Below, piece by piece: positions 44,383 through 53,000 of a stretch of 64,000 nucleotides of DNA. Location of the stretch: positions 1 to 64,000 of the forward strand of contig JAWCLZ010000006.1 in NCBI GenBank assembly GCA_038850275.1. Reading direction: 5' to 3'. The notes beneath the pieces were generated by a model, which saw only the letters and a list, made by a program, of their open reading frames with translations, was not told the DNA's origin and ran no database searches. This DNA is from JAWCLZ01 sp038850275 (GTDB taxonomy: Archaea > Halobacteriota > JAWCLZ01). Both the position numbers and the translations under genes were made by a program. Each line of letters starts with the position of its first letter. The stretch's first letter is position 1.

Positions 44383-45108
44383 TTAGAATTTTTCAATAAC
44401 TTCCACTATGCTTTTTAAATTCTCCACCTCTCCATCTGGCTTGACATTCACTTCTTCCAACTTCGAAAGTGGTTTATATAATATTGCTTTCATCCCAGCA
44501 TTTTTCGCGCCAAATATATCTGACTTCAAGTGATCCCCTATGTGCACCGCCTCGCTGCTTTGCACTGAGAGCACATTAAGGGTGTGGATAAAAGGCGCTG
44601 GATGTGGTTTTCTCAAGCCAATTTCATTTGAGAATGTAAGGTGTTGGAAATAGGGAATTAAACCTATTTCGCGGAGCATTTGCCTCAATACTTTACCTGG
44701 AGTTCTACCTGTATTGGAGATCAGCCCTAATTTATATCCCCTATCCTTCAAGACCTGCAGGCACTCCTCAGCCCCAGCTATAACAATTGGCGGTTTCTTA
44801 AGCACTACCTCGGTATATGGTTTATCTAACTTGGTAATTAGCCCTCGATCTGACTCTATTCGCAATAGAGAGAGCATTATTTCAATTTGCTCAGCAACAT
44901 CGATCTCTTTATCGCTGCGCTTTCTTAGCTCGTCAAAGATCGCTCCAGATCTTTGATAGACCTCTAGTAATTCCCTTCTCTCAACTTCATATCCACTGGC
45001 AAGGAGGATTTCAAGCATTCCCTCAATTCTCATATTCATCCAATATTCACTTAGCTCTCTAGAGTCATTCACAAGAGTATGCCAGAGATCAAAAGTCACA
45101 GCTTGCAT
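44383..45108 (-). CDS. HAD-family hydrolase
   Basis: A 241-residue haloacid-dehalogenase-fold phosphatase-like protein. Motif I is FDLWHTLV, in which the second aspartate of DxDxT is replaced by tryptophan, a variant found in many archaeal HADs. Motif II is LISNTG, with the lysine in LRKPHPAPF, and the acidic pair is HIGDHLKSDIFGAKNAGM. The nucleophile is present. Substrate unknown. It overlaps the end of pyrF by 13 bp on the same strand, so the two are co-transcribed. Confidence 0.85.
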   Translation of the reverse strand: MQAVTFDLWHTLVNDSRELSEYWMNMRIEGMLEILLASGYEVERRELLEVYQRSGAIFDELRKRSDKEIDVAEQIEIMLSLLRIESDRGLITKLDKPYTEVVLKKPPIVIAGAEECLQVLKDRGYKLGLISNTGRTPGKVLRQMLREIGLIPYFQHLTFSNEIGLRKPHPAPFIHTLNVLSVQSSEAVHIGDHLKSDIFGAKNAGMKAILYKPLSKLEEVNVKPDGEVENLKSIVEVIEKF

Positions 45109-45923
45109 TGCTTCTTCCTCCTCAAGCGATCTATTTCACTTTTCAAGGCATATGCAGCTTCCCTCGCTGTTGAATCAAAGTCCTCTGCTTCACCTGCATA
45201 GATAATCGCGCGAGCTGAGTTAATGATCGCTTTATCTCCACTTGAATTTGTGCCGAATTTAACTGCGCATTCCAAATCGCCACATTGAGCTCCTATGCCA
45301 GGGATCAAGATCTGCATTTCTTCACCCACTATTTCCCGCGCTCTTTTCAATGCCTCAGGCGAAAGGGCTCCAACCACAAGGCCTAGGTTGCCTTTTTCAT
45401 TCCACTCCATTGCCTTTCTAGCAACGATTTCAAATAGCTCCACGCCATCTTTAAATTTTAAATGCTGGAGCTCAAGAGCACTTTTATTTGAAGTTCTGCA
45501 GATTAAGAATACACCCTTATCCTCGTATTCCAAAAATGGCTGCACTCCATCTCGCCCTAGATATGGGTTCACTGTCACTGCATCAAAGCCATATGTCTCG
45601 AACACTGCCTTTGCATATACCTTGGAAGCATGGCCAACATCGCAGAATTTAGCATCGCAGATAACTGGGATATCGCGGGGTATATATGCAACTGTCCTAG
45701 TTAAAGCCTCCACTCCCTTCGCTCCTGATGAGAGATAGAATCCCAAGTTGAGTTTATATGCACATACTAAATCGCAGGTGGAATTTATGATGCGCTTGTT
45801 GAATTCAAATATTGCATCTTCAGAGCTTCGCAGAAAAACTGGAATTTTATCAAGCAATGTATCCAAGCCAATGCATAGCAGAGATTCGCGTTGTTTTCTC
45901 AAGAGCTTGGACTTGAATTCCAT
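45096..45923 (-). CDS. pyrF: Orotidine 5'-phosphate decarboxylase, type 2
   Basis: Last step of UMP synthesis, 275 residues. The catalytic DxKxxD is CDAKFCDVG near residue 90, within the segment VICDAKFCDVGHASKVYA. The phosphate-binding end is LIPGIGAQCGDLECAVKFG. Length and motif surroundings fit the longer type 2 enzymes common in bacteria, whereas most archaea have the 210-residue type 1. Another pyrimidine gene, pyrC, lies at 56.4 kb, not adjacent. Confidence 0.92.
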   Translation of the reverse strand: MEFKSKLLRKQRESLLCIGLDTLLDKIPVFLRSSEDAIFEFNKRIINSTCDLVCAYKLNLGFYLSSGAKGVEALTRTVAYIPRDIPVICDAKFCDVGHASKVYAKAVFETYGFDAVTVNPYLGRDGVQPFLEYEDKGVFLICRTSNKSALELQHLKFKDGVELFEIVARKAMEWNEKGNLGLVVGALSPEALKRAREIVGEEMQILIPGIGAQCGDLECAVKFGTNSSGDKAIINSARAIIYAGEAEDFDSTAREAAYALKSEIDRLRRKKQCKL

Positions 45924-45946
45924 AGAGAAAAAATAAAAAGAAGAGC

Positions 45947-46843
45947 TTATTTAAATAGCTCTGCCAGTTTTATTTGATAGGGCCCTAGTTTACCTCCGAA
46001 GTTGCCAGCAGTTATCTTCACCACTCCAGGTATTTTAACTGCTGCTTCGATTCCAACCTTTGTTGCCTTCTTTATGGATTCGAGGTCTAATCCATTGATT
46101 ACAATTTCATATATTGCTTCAACACCCTCTGGTACCAAGCTGCCTTCAACCTTTGTTCTCAAAGTTGGTGCGAATTTTTCATTAGTAGAAGCCTTCAAAA
46201 ATTTATATTTATTTGAGCCAACTTTTGAGCCACTTGCTACTATGCCGCCTGTGAAGGGTGTTATTACATTGTCCACATTTGCAATGGCATCAACAGCTGC
46301 CTCTGCCGCTGCAAGAGCAGCCATTTGATTCTTGCCCATTATGAAGAAATTACCCCCGGCAATTCCTTGTTGCCAGCCAAAGTTTTCTTCAACTATGAAC
46401 TCACCCTGCATCATAGGTATGCGGTAGACCTTTCGCCCTCCAATGGTGTCAATGGTTTCATAGCCATCTGCAAAGAACTTCAATTTAAATCCAGTGTTTA
46501 TTTGCTTCTCAGCATTTGGCAAGCCATTGAATGCAGCGCAAGTTGGCGCTGTTAAAACACATTGACCAATTCTATTTAGCAATTGAGTATCTAGCTCTTT
46601 GGCGCTGCCGTGGCAGATGAATATGCTTACTCCCGGTCTTCCATCAGGTGTTTCAGTATTGGCAAGTATTTTTTCTATTCCAGCTTCAGCAGGGCAGGCA
46701 ATGATTGAAGTGCCAAAGCCTGTGGCTTCAGTAGCAGCTGCAAGGGCCCAGCGCTTTGTGGCTGCAGTTATTATCACTCTTGCTATTTTTATTGGAAATG
46801 CCTCTGCAAAAGTGTCCTCGATTTCAACTCCATTTAACTTCAA
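45947..46843 (-). CDS. ftr: Formylmethanofuran:tetrahydromethanopterin formyltransferase
   Basis: Transfers the formyl group between methanofuran and tetrahydromethanopterin in the C1 pathway of methanogens and their relatives. 298 residues, typical length. Family segments: MKLNGVEIEDTFAEAFPIK, ALAAATEATGFGTSIIACP and the closing PGVVKITAGNFGGKLGPYQI. TTG start preceded by GGGGG at 7 bp. It has its own TATA-like promoter downstream of the por operon. Its presence implies methanopterin-dependent C1 metabolism. Confidence 0.96.
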   Translation of the reverse strand: MKLNGVEIEDTFAEAFPIKIARVIITAATKRWALAAATEATGFGTSIIACPAEAGIEKILANTETPDGRPGVSIFICHGSAKELDTQLLNRIGQCVLTAPTCAAFNGLPNAEKQINTGFKLKFFADGYETIDTIGGRKVYRIPMMQGEFIVEENFGWQQGIAGGNFFIMGKNQMAALAAAEAAVDAIANVDNVITPFTGGIVASGSKVGSNKYKFLKASTNEKFAPTLRTKVEGSLVPEGVEAIYEIVINGLDLESIKKATKVGIEAAVKIPGVVKITAGNFGGKLGPYQIKLAELFK

Positions 46844-46908
46844 TTTAATTCCCCCGACATTTCCATTGTATATGCTTGTTAAAATTTTTTTTCTTTTGAA
46901 ACGCTTAT

Positions 46909-47799
46909 TTAAATTCCCAGTTTAGCTAGGCGTTCATCTATGTGTTTCTGTATTTTCTCTATTTCCTCATCAGGCAAATGTCTGAATCTCCCCTGCAGCC
47001 TTAAATATTCTTTAACTGGAACTTTCTTGGCAATTTTCCTAGGCTTGAATTCGCCATTCTCATATTCCGCAAGGATCCACATTCCACTTTGCACTGCTAG
47101 CCTTGCAATTTCAATAGTCAGCGAGGTATCATATCGCCAGCCAGTTGGACATGGCGAGTGGATTTGAATATACTTGGGGCCTATTATCTTGGAAGCTTTT
47201 TCAATTTTATTAATTAAATCCTGGGGATAGCCAATCGATGCAGTTGCAGCATAGGGAATATCATGAGCAGCGGCTATCTTAGCAACATCTTTTTTCCAAG
47301 TATCCTGCCCAATGCTTATTCTCCCAGGTGGCGAGGTTGTTGTCCAAGCTCCATATGGCGTTGAGCTTGATCTCTGTATCCCTGTATTCATATAGGCTTC
47401 ATTGTCATAGCAGATATACAGGAAATCGTGGCCTCTCTCAAGCGCGCCTGAGAGGGCTTGAAGTCCTATATCTGCAGTGCCTCCATCTCCAGCTATTACC
47501 ACCACATTTATTCTCTCCTTGGCTCTTCTGCCCTTCTTCATCTGAATTTTAAGCGCAGCTTCTATCCCGCTTGCTACTGCTGCTGTATTTTCAAATAAAG
47601 AGTGGATATAGGGCACCATCCAAGCATTATCTGGATATGGGGTTGAAACTATTTCCATGCATGAGGTAGCATTCACAATGATTGTTCTTGGGCCAAGTAC
47701 TTTGAGTATTAGCCTCAGTGCTATTGGTGCAGCACATCCAGCGCAAGCTCTATGGCCGTGAATGAAATATTCTTCCTTAGGTAGCTCAGTTAGATTCAT
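46909..47799 (-). CDS. porB: Pyruvate:ferredoxin oxidoreductase, beta subunit
   Basis: Thiamine-pyrophosphate-binding subunit of pyruvate synthase, 296 residues. Thiamine-pyrophosphate motif GDGGTADIGLQALSGALERG with the later DNEAYMNTG. Cysteines for the proximal [4Fe-4S] cluster lie at CAGCAAP near residue 19 and further on. Last gene of the por operon; overlaps porA by 4 bp. Confidence 0.96.
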   Translation of the reverse strand: MNLTELPKEEYFIHGHRACAGCAAPIALRLILKVLGPRTIIVNATSCMEIVSTPYPDNAWMVPYIHSLFENTAAVASGIEAALKIQMKKGRRAKERINVVVIAGDGGTADIGLQALSGALERGHDFLYICYDNEAYMNTGIQRSSSTPYGAWTTTSPPGRISIGQDTWKKDVAKIAAAHDIPYAATASIGYPQDLINKIEKASKIIGPKYIQIHSPCPTGWRYDTSLTIEIARLAVQSGMWILAEYENGEFKPRKIAKKVPVKEYLRLQGRFRHLPDEEIEKIQKHIDERLAKLGI

Positions 47800-48956
47800 T
47801 CTCTCACCCCTATGAATTTACAGTCGAAGAATTGCTTTTTCTTCAATGCATCCTCGCATAGTTTAAACATTAGCCTTAGTTCATTCATTGAAATATCTCT
47901 CCCTCCAAGTCCAGCTATGAAGCCAAGAACTGGAATATCGAGCGCTGCTCTAACTTCAATTGCAACTGGGCCTCCAGCGCCAAAAGAAACACTTCTATCA
48001 AGCACTCCAACTATGCTCGCATTTCGCAGCGCTGTTTGAAGGGCATTCTTAGGAAATGGTCTAAAGGTTCGCAGCTTTATGTGTCCCACTTTCTTCCCTT
48101 GCTTGCGCAATTCATCTACAATGCTCTTTGCAGCCCCAGCGATTGAACCCATTGTTATGAGGACAACTTCTGCATCTTCAACGAGGTATTCTTCAATTAA
48201 ACCATAGCTCCTTCCAAATTTTCTGCCGAATTCTTGGCCTATTTTGGGGATTACTCTTAAGGCACAGCGCATTCCTTCTAACTGCTGGCGCTTGAATTCA
48301 GTGTAATATTCTGGAAATGCATATGCACCTATCGCACTTGGGAAATCCGGGTCGAGTTTAAATCGAGGTTTAAATTCAGGCACAAATTCTTGAATCGATT
48401 CTTTATCCTCTACTAAGACTTTCTCATATGTGTGACTCAAGAAAAACCCATCTAGGTTTACCATAACTGGAAGGTAAACATTTTTATGCTCCGCTATTCT
48501 ATATGCTTGAATTATGGTATCGAAAACTTCTTGTGCATTTTCACAGTAAAGCTGAATCCACCCTGAGTCACGCTGTGCCATGGAATCGCTGTGATCACAC
48601 CATATATTCAGCGGCGAGCTCAAGGCGCGATTTGAAACACTCATAACTATTGGCAATCTAGAGCCTGAAATTGCGAAGAGCACTTCGTGCATTAATGCTA
48701 AGCCCTGAGAAGAAGTCGCGGTGAAAGTTCTAGAGCCAACTGCTGCTGCACCAGCGCAAACGCTTAAGGCAGAGTGCTCAGATTCCACTTTTATAAAACT
48801 GGCATCCATCTCGCCATCTGCAATATATTGAGAAATGTACTCAACAACGTGAGTCTGAGGAGTAATTGGATATGCTGAAACCACATCTATATCAATTCTC
48901 TTAACTGCCTCTGCAACTGCTATATTGCCGGAAATAAATTTAATTTGACTTGGCAT
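47796..48956 (-). CDS. porA: Pyruvate:ferredoxin oxidoreductase, alpha subunit
   Basis: 386 residues. N-terminal segment ISAYPITPQTHVVEYISQ belongs to the pyrimidine-binding domain and includes the catalytic threonine-proline region. Also ESEHSALSVCAGAAAVGSRT and the later VITMGSIAGAAKSIVDELRK. Together with the beta, gamma and delta subunits it interconverts pyruvate and acetyl-CoA + CO2 with ferredoxin. Confidence 0.96.
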   Translation of the reverse strand: MPSQIKFISGNIAVAEAVKRIDIDVVSAYPITPQTHVVEYISQYIADGEMDASFIKVESEHSALSVCAGAAAVGSRTFTATSSQGLALMHEVLFAISGSRLPIVMSVSNRALSSPLNIWCDHSDSMAQRDSGWIQLYCENAQEVFDTIIQAYRIAEHKNVYLPVMVNLDGFFLSHTYEKVLVEDKESIQEFVPEFKPRFKLDPDFPSAIGAYAFPEYYTEFKRQQLEGMRCALRVIPKIGQEFGRKFGRSYGLIEEYLVEDAEVVLITMGSIAGAAKSIVDELRKQGKKVGHIKLRTFRPFPKNALQTALRNASIVGVLDRSVSFGAGGPVAIEVRAALDIPVLGFIAGLGGRDISMNELRLMFKLCEDALKKKQFFDCKFIGVRE

Positions 48957-48979
48957 TTCACTCCTCCACTCTTCCAGTT

Positions 48980-49255
48980 TTATTCCTCAAGTTTCATTTC
49001 AATTGCCTTTTTCGGACACTCGTGAGCGCAAATTCCACAGCCCTTGCAGTAATCAAGGTTTACATCGTAGTGGGTTGGAAGTTCTACTCTTGAGCTATCA
49101 GGACAGTAAATCCAACATAGCTTGCATTTATTGCATTTCTCAGGATTGGTAACTGGTCTATAGGTCCTCCAACCACCTGTTTTATTAACAATAGCTGTAC
49201 CTGGTTTATCTATATATGCACCAATTGGAAGCTCCTTCCATCCCTTCAATCTCAT
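48980..49255 (-). CDS. porD: Pyruvate:ferredoxin oxidoreductase, delta (ferredoxin) subunit
   Basis: A 91-residue two-cluster ferredoxin with motifs CNKCKLCWIYCP and CKGCGICAHECP. The N-terminal segment GAYIDKPGTAIVNKTGGWR is typical of PorD. Overlaps porC by ATGA. Confidence 0.95.
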   Translation of the reverse strand: MRLKGWKELPIGAYIDKPGTAIVNKTGGWRTYRPVTNPEKCNKCKLCWIYCPDSSRVELPTHYDVNLDYCKGCGICAHECPKKAIEMKLEE

Positions 49256-49794
49256 ATGACCACTGTCTCCTTATAGGCTCTCTCAACGATCTCAACATTT
49301 TTTTCACCGATTTTGCCAAGGAATTTCTTCAGCACCAGTTTCTTAACGGTTTCGAGCTTCACTGCTTCCGTGGCTTTTACAAAAGCACCTATTATAGCGG
49401 TATTGGTTATGGGAACGCCAACTATTTCCAATGCGATATGCTGTGCATTCACCACAGCTAGTTTTTTAACGTTTAACTTTTCCCTAACGCGATTGCTATC
49501 TCTACTTGCAACAATAACCAAGCCATTTGTTTTCAATCCACTGGTAACGTCAACAACATTTAGCAAGCTTTCATCCAACACCATAACAACATCTGGATTT
49601 TTAATAACCCCCCTAATTGGAATTGGCTTATCATCAAGTCTAGCAAACGCCATAACAGGTGCTCCTCTTCGCTCAGGTCCAAATAGAGGAAATGCTTGAC
49701 CATATCTTCCCTCAACCACATTTGCCTCAGCTATGATCTCAGCTGCGGTAACTGCTCCCTGTCCACCTCTACCGTGGAGTCTTACTTCAAGCAT
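49252..49794 (-). CDS. porC: Pyruvate:ferredoxin oxidoreductase, gamma subunit
   Basis: 180 residues from MLEVRLHGRGGQGAVTAAEI, the family's N-terminus, with FPLFGPERRGAPVMAFAR and the C-terminal region. The ATG at 49794 follows GGGGAG at 6 bp; the longer frame would run back into the CBS gene, which ends at 49805. This makes the subunit order C-D-A-B, the usual archaeal arrangement. Confidence 0.95.
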   Translation of the reverse strand: MLEVRLHGRGGQGAVTAAEIIAEANVVEGRYGQAFPLFGPERRGAPVMAFARLDDKPIPIRGVIKNPDVVMVLDESLLNVVDVTSGLKTNGLVIVASRDSNRVREKLNVKKLAVVNAQHIALEIVGVPITNTAIIGAFVKATEAVKLETVKKLVLKKFLGKIGEKNVEIVERAYKETVVI

Positions 49795-49804
49795 TTCATC
49801 TCCC

Positions 49805-50275
49805 CTAGGATTTCTTCCACTCTTGCTTGGAAAGCCATTCTTGGAATTCTTCATATTGAGCTAGAAATCGACTCATTTCAATCGCTGCTTTTTCTTTATC
49901 AACTTCTCTGATTATATCTCTGATTGAAATTACGCCGACTGGGAATAGATCGCTCTCTTGATAAAAAACATAGAGCTTGCGTTTTTTCTTATCCCGCATT
50001 ATTTTTAATACTTCATCTAAGGTTGTCTCAGGGGTTATCTTCACATCTACCTTCCTCATAACCTCCTTTGCAAGGGTTTTCTCAACGAGTTTCTTGCCGA
50101 AGATCTTAATGATATCGTTGTCTTCCACCACTCCAGCGATTTTTTTAGTGGGGTCAAAAACATATACCCCGTGGATTCCCTCTTCCACCATTATCCTCGC
50201 TATATCGCTAAGCTTGGTATCTGGTGAGACTGAAACAACGCCTCTTGACATTATATCTTTTGCTTTCTTAGTCAT
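49805..50275 (-). CDS. CBS-pair protein ahead of the por genes
   Basis: A 156-residue protein with two CBS domains, which together bind adenosine-containing ligands such as AMP, ATP or SAM (AKDIMSRGVVSVSPDTKLSD; then AKEVMRKVDVKITPETTLDE). The C-terminal tail (about 120-156) is helical. Its start overlaps the other CBS gene by 4 bp and porC begins 10 bp after its stop. It could act as an energy sensor for the por operon or enzyme, though that is inference from position alone. Confidence 0.85.
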   Translation of the reverse strand: MTKKAKDIMSRGVVSVSPDTKLSDIARIMVEEGIHGVYVFDPTKKIAGVVEDNDIIKIFGKKLVEKTLAKEVMRKVDVKITPETTLDEVLKIMRDKKKRKLYVFYQESDLFPVGVISIRDIIREVDKEKAAIEMSRFLAQYEEFQEWLSKQEWKKS

Positions 50276-50691
50276 TTCCTTCTACCCTCTTTAAGCGAAG
50301 TTTCCCTAGCGAGTTCTAGGAGAATATCTGTTACGGAGAGCACGCCGATTGGAAGCTTGTCCTTTAAATCGTTGAAGACAAATAGTCTTCGAACCTTTTT
50401 AATGCGCATTAAATTCACTGCTTCCTCCAAAGTGGTATCCTTGGTTATGCCTATGATTTTTTTGCTCATTACCTCTCTTGCTTTAACCTTCTCGAGCTTT
50501 TTCTTCCCAACTACTTTTAGAATATCATTATCGCTAACTACTCCTCTACTTCCAGTTCTAGGGTCATAGATGTATACACTTGATATATTTCGGGAATACA
50601 TCTTCCTAGCAATTTCATCCAACCAAGCATCAGGCGGGAAGGAAAGCACCCCAGTTGTCATTACATCAACCACATCTTTTCTAACAACCAT
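50272..50691 (-). CDS. CBS-pair protein
   Basis: A 139-residue protein with two CBS domains (VVDVMTTGVLSFPPDAWLDE; then AREVMSKKIIGITKDTTLEE). It is a diverged paralogue of the next gene and probably forms a heterodimer with it. First gene of the CBS-CBS-porCDAB operon. Its promoter lies in the 63 bp shared with rimI. Confidence 0.85.
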   Translation of the reverse strand: MVVRKDVVDVMTTGVLSFPPDAWLDEIARKMYSRNISSVYIYDPRTGSRGVVSDNDILKVVGKKKLEKVKAREVMSKKIIGITKDTTLEEAVNLMRIKKVRRLFVFNDLKDKLPIGVLSVTDILLELARETSLKEGRRK

Positions 50692-50763
50692 TTTCGTTCC
50701 CCTTTACAACACGATATTTGACATTAATGATTAATACTTACAATATTAATATTTTTGCTAGGG

Positions 50764-51201
50764 ATGCAAGAACTTTATATCAGGCAATTTAAGTTAATTG
50801 ACCTAGAGAGAATATATGAAATAGAGTGCGCCTCCTTCGAGTATCCATGGGCAAAAGCAGACTTCGCCTATTATTACCTCTCTGCAGATGGGTTCTTCGT
50901 TGCAGTGATGAATAATTTCATTGTAGGATTCATAGTAGCTGAGATTCCATTCCCGAGTACAGGCCATATACTCAATTTAGCTGTAGATCCTAAATACCGC
51001 CGCCTTGGGATAGGTAGTTCTCTTGTAAATCACGTGACTAAATGGTTTAAAGGCAAGGGGGTTAAGAAGATGTGGCTCGAGGTCAGAGTATCAAATATTG
51101 GCGCTAGAGCATTTTACAAAAAACTTGGGTTCAAGGAGGAAAGAATTTTAAGGAATTACTATTACACTGAAGATGCAATTTTAATGGTAAAAGAAATCTA
51201 A
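50764..51201 (+). CDS. rimI: GNAT N-acetyltransferase (RimI-like)
   Basis: An acetyl-CoA-dependent protein N-terminal acetyltransferase-like enzyme, 145 residues. Acetyl-CoA loop region LAVDPKYRRLGIGSSLVNHV near residue 75, then the typical WLEVRVSNIGARAFYKKLGF and the final YYTEDAILMVKE. In archaea such enzymes are Ard1/RimI and acetylate the N-termini of proteins. ATG at 50764 with AGGG close by; a TTG at 50755 would add three residues. Confidence 0.92.
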   Translation: MQELYIRQFKLIDLERIYEIECASFEYPWAKADFAYYYLSADGFFVAVMNNFIVGFIVAEIPFPSTGHILNLAVDPKYRRLGIGSSLVNHVTKWFKGKGVKKMWLEVRVSNIGARAFYKKLGFKEERILRNYYYTEDAILMVKEI

Positions 51202-51211
51202 TGAGAAGGAT

Positions 51212-52249
51212 CTAATCTGGAAGGACGAAAATCCCCATCGATGTTTTAACAATGGAGATCTCGGTGCCATTTATTGCCTTTAAAAATTTCGGGCGTGAAA
51301 GATAAACTGGGGAAAACGTATCAGGATCGAGGATTTGAATCTCAGTTTCGCTTGCTGCTGTGAGCACAGTTTTTTTCTTATCAGCTATTGAGCCAATTTT
51401 AACAACATTCTTAAGTTCATCAATCTTCTTACAATATCTAGCACCAGTTCTCAGATCTATGCCGTTGATTTTTTTATCTATCTTTTTCACTTCCACTACA
51501 TCTCCACCTATAGCTACAATATCCCCTTTTAAAAACTCTGGAAGTCGAATGGAGTAAGTAATTCTATAAACCTCTTTCCCATCTCTCCTCCCCATCAATT
51601 TAGGGGATTGAGATAGTTTACCTCCCATTTGCTCAATAATTGCTTTTGAAATTTGCTTGCCAGCTGCGAGGGTGCCAATGTATATATCAAGTCCTTCTGC
51701 TACTTCTTTTTCATCACTGATGAAAGCCATTTCATCACCATTTTGCTGAAGCTTTTGAATTGCTTCAAAGGCAATTCCCCTAGCGCGAGCAAGTTCTTCC
51801 TTAGTTGGTATTCTTCCCTCCCCGCGAATTTGAATTATAGCACTGTAATATCCAGCGGCAATTCTACTGCATCTCTCACAGACATCTCGCTTCACACGTA
51901 CGGTTATGTTGATGAGGTCAGTTACTCTTTTATCCTTCAAATCAGCGGTAATTCTAACATCTGCCTTCCAATTATAGCTATCAATCCTCTCAGGGTATAT
52001 TTCAATCTGAGGGTTCCTAGCTTCGCTATCTATCTTTAATTCCTCTTTAACTGCTTCTTCGATGGCTTTCCTCGAACTCATTTCCCTCCACTTGCCCATT
52101 CTATAAATAGCATTGCATTTAGGGCAAATTTTTATCTCAATCAAACTCGGCGCTTTTATGAGCTTTTTTTGAGCAAGATAGCAAGCAGCACATATTCCTA
52201 AGCCATCATATGGTTTTCCACACTTAGGGCAAAATCTTGTCCTAATCAT
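51212..52249 (-). CDS. NMD3-family ribosome biogenesis protein
   Basis: A 345-residue archaeal NMD3 homologue. The N-terminus carries the zinc-binding CxxC pairs RFCPKCGKPYDG, ICAACYL and IKICPKCNAIYR, and a later CERC. In eukaryotes NMD3 exports the 60S subunit; in archaea it is thought to help large-subunit assembly or stability. The ATG at 52249 is preferred to the TTG at 52258. Co-transcribed after DUF424. Confidence 0.9.
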   Translation of the reverse strand: MIRTRFCPKCGKPYDGLGICAACYLAQKKLIKAPSLIEIKICPKCNAIYRMGKWREMSSRKAIEEAVKEELKIDSEARNPQIEIYPERIDSYNWKADVRITADLKDKRVTDLINITVRVKRDVCERCSRIAAGYYSAIIQIRGEGRIPTKEELARARGIAFEAIQKLQQNGDEMAFISDEKEVAEGLDIYIGTLAAGKQISKAIIEQMGGKLSQSPKLMGRRDGKEVYRITYSIRLPEFLKGDIVAIGGDVVEVKKIDKKINGIDLRTGARYCKKIDELKNVVKIGSIADKKKTVLTAASETEIQILDPDTFSPVYLSRPKFLKAINGTEISIVKTSMGIFVLPD

Positions 52250-52260
52250 CGCAATCAAGT

Positions 52261-52551
52261 TTATAAATGATAAATCTGCGCGTGGGGAATGCCATTTATC
52301 CAGATCACATTTTGTTTCTCAACTAAACCATTTTCAATAGCGCACGTAACAGCTTTCTTCCCGAATAGATTCGCAACGGTTGCACTTTCAAGCGCTTCAA
52401 TAACTTCTCTAGCAGTGGCAATCTTACCCTTATAGAATCGCTCTGAAATCTCGATTTCCAATTCTCCCTCGCAAATTTTCGTCCCGAGTATCTCTTTATC
52501 GCATACCGCTACTAAGATATGTCCGTGAGTCTTATGAATTTTTAAATACAT
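52261..52551 (-). CDS. DUF424 family protein
   Basis: A 96-residue archaeal protein: YLKIHKTHGHILVAVCDKEI, then LFGKKAVTCAIENGLV, and the closing INGIPHAQIYHL. The domain is widespread in archaea next to translation genes such as NMD3, which it precedes here. The ATG at 52551 has a TATA-like element about 28 bp upstream, suggesting a leaderless mRNA. Function unknown; probably translation-linked. Confidence 0.85.
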   Translation of the reverse strand: MYLKIHKTHGHILVAVCDKEILGTKICEGELEIEISERFYKGKIATAREVIEALESATVANLFGKKAVTCAIENGLVEKQNVIWINGIPHAQIYHL

Positions 52552-52678
52552 CTTGAAGTATTTTATCCTTCGATCTATATATAAGCTGTTATAGAGAACC
52601 AATATTTAATTTTGGACACAATGGCGGTTTCGATAGTAATATTGTGGATTTTAAATTTAACTCTAAATTTGATTTTGA

Positions 52679-52792
52679 TGCGGGGAGTGAGATTTGAACT
52701 CACGAACCCCTACGGGACAGGGTCCTAAGCCCTGCGCCTTTAGTCAAGAGGAATAGAATTCCCCCTCATTGACCTGGCTTGGCAATCCCCGC
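52679..52792 (-). tRNA. tRNA-Leu (TAG) with a D-loop intron
   Basis: Read on the minus strand: acceptor GCGGGGA/TCCCCGC, discriminator A, anticodon stem CAGGG/CCCTG with loop CTTAGGA giving TAG, a long variable arm, and T arm with TTCAAAT. The D arm is GCC-AAGCCAGGTCAA-AGGC only after removing 29 nt. CCA is not encoded. Confidence 0.92.
52740..52768 (-). other. Non-canonical tRNA-Leu intron, position 21/22
   Basis: A 29-nt insert starting TGAGGGGG and ending GACTAA. Exon GGTC can pair with intron GACT (4 bp), giving 3-nt bulges AAT and AAA. Cutting after the second base of each restores a standard leucine D loop. The inner part forms its own hairpin (GGAAT-TCT-ATTCC). Position 21/22 is outside the usual 37/38 site. 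Confidence 0.75.
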
Positions 52793-52832
52793 GCAAAATT
52801 AAAATATATTACTGCAGAATAAAAAGATATCT

Positions 52833-52934
52833 CTATATTAATCCCTTTTTCCAGAATAAAGCGAGCATCGTGATTATTGCAATCAATATTAAAATTGCGA
52901 GCAATATTTTATAGTAAGTTTCACTATCCATCAT
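52833..52934 (-). CDS. Possible 33-residue single-helix membrane peptide
   Basis: An open frame of 34 codons that begins MMDSETYYK, has a hydrophobic helix ILLAILILIAIITMLALFW and ends with a basic KKGLI. The charge pattern is that of a membrane micro-protein with the C-terminus inside. It fills the gap between tRNA-Leu and ilvD. The A/T-rich context makes chance a possibility, so confidence is moderate. Confidence 0.42.
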   Translation of the reverse strand: MMDSETYYKILLAILILIAIITMLALFWKKGLI

Positions 52935-53000
52935 TTAAACTCTTTATTACTTATTTTTATACTTTTATTTTTTTATTTCTCTTTTCTTATCTTTATTTCT

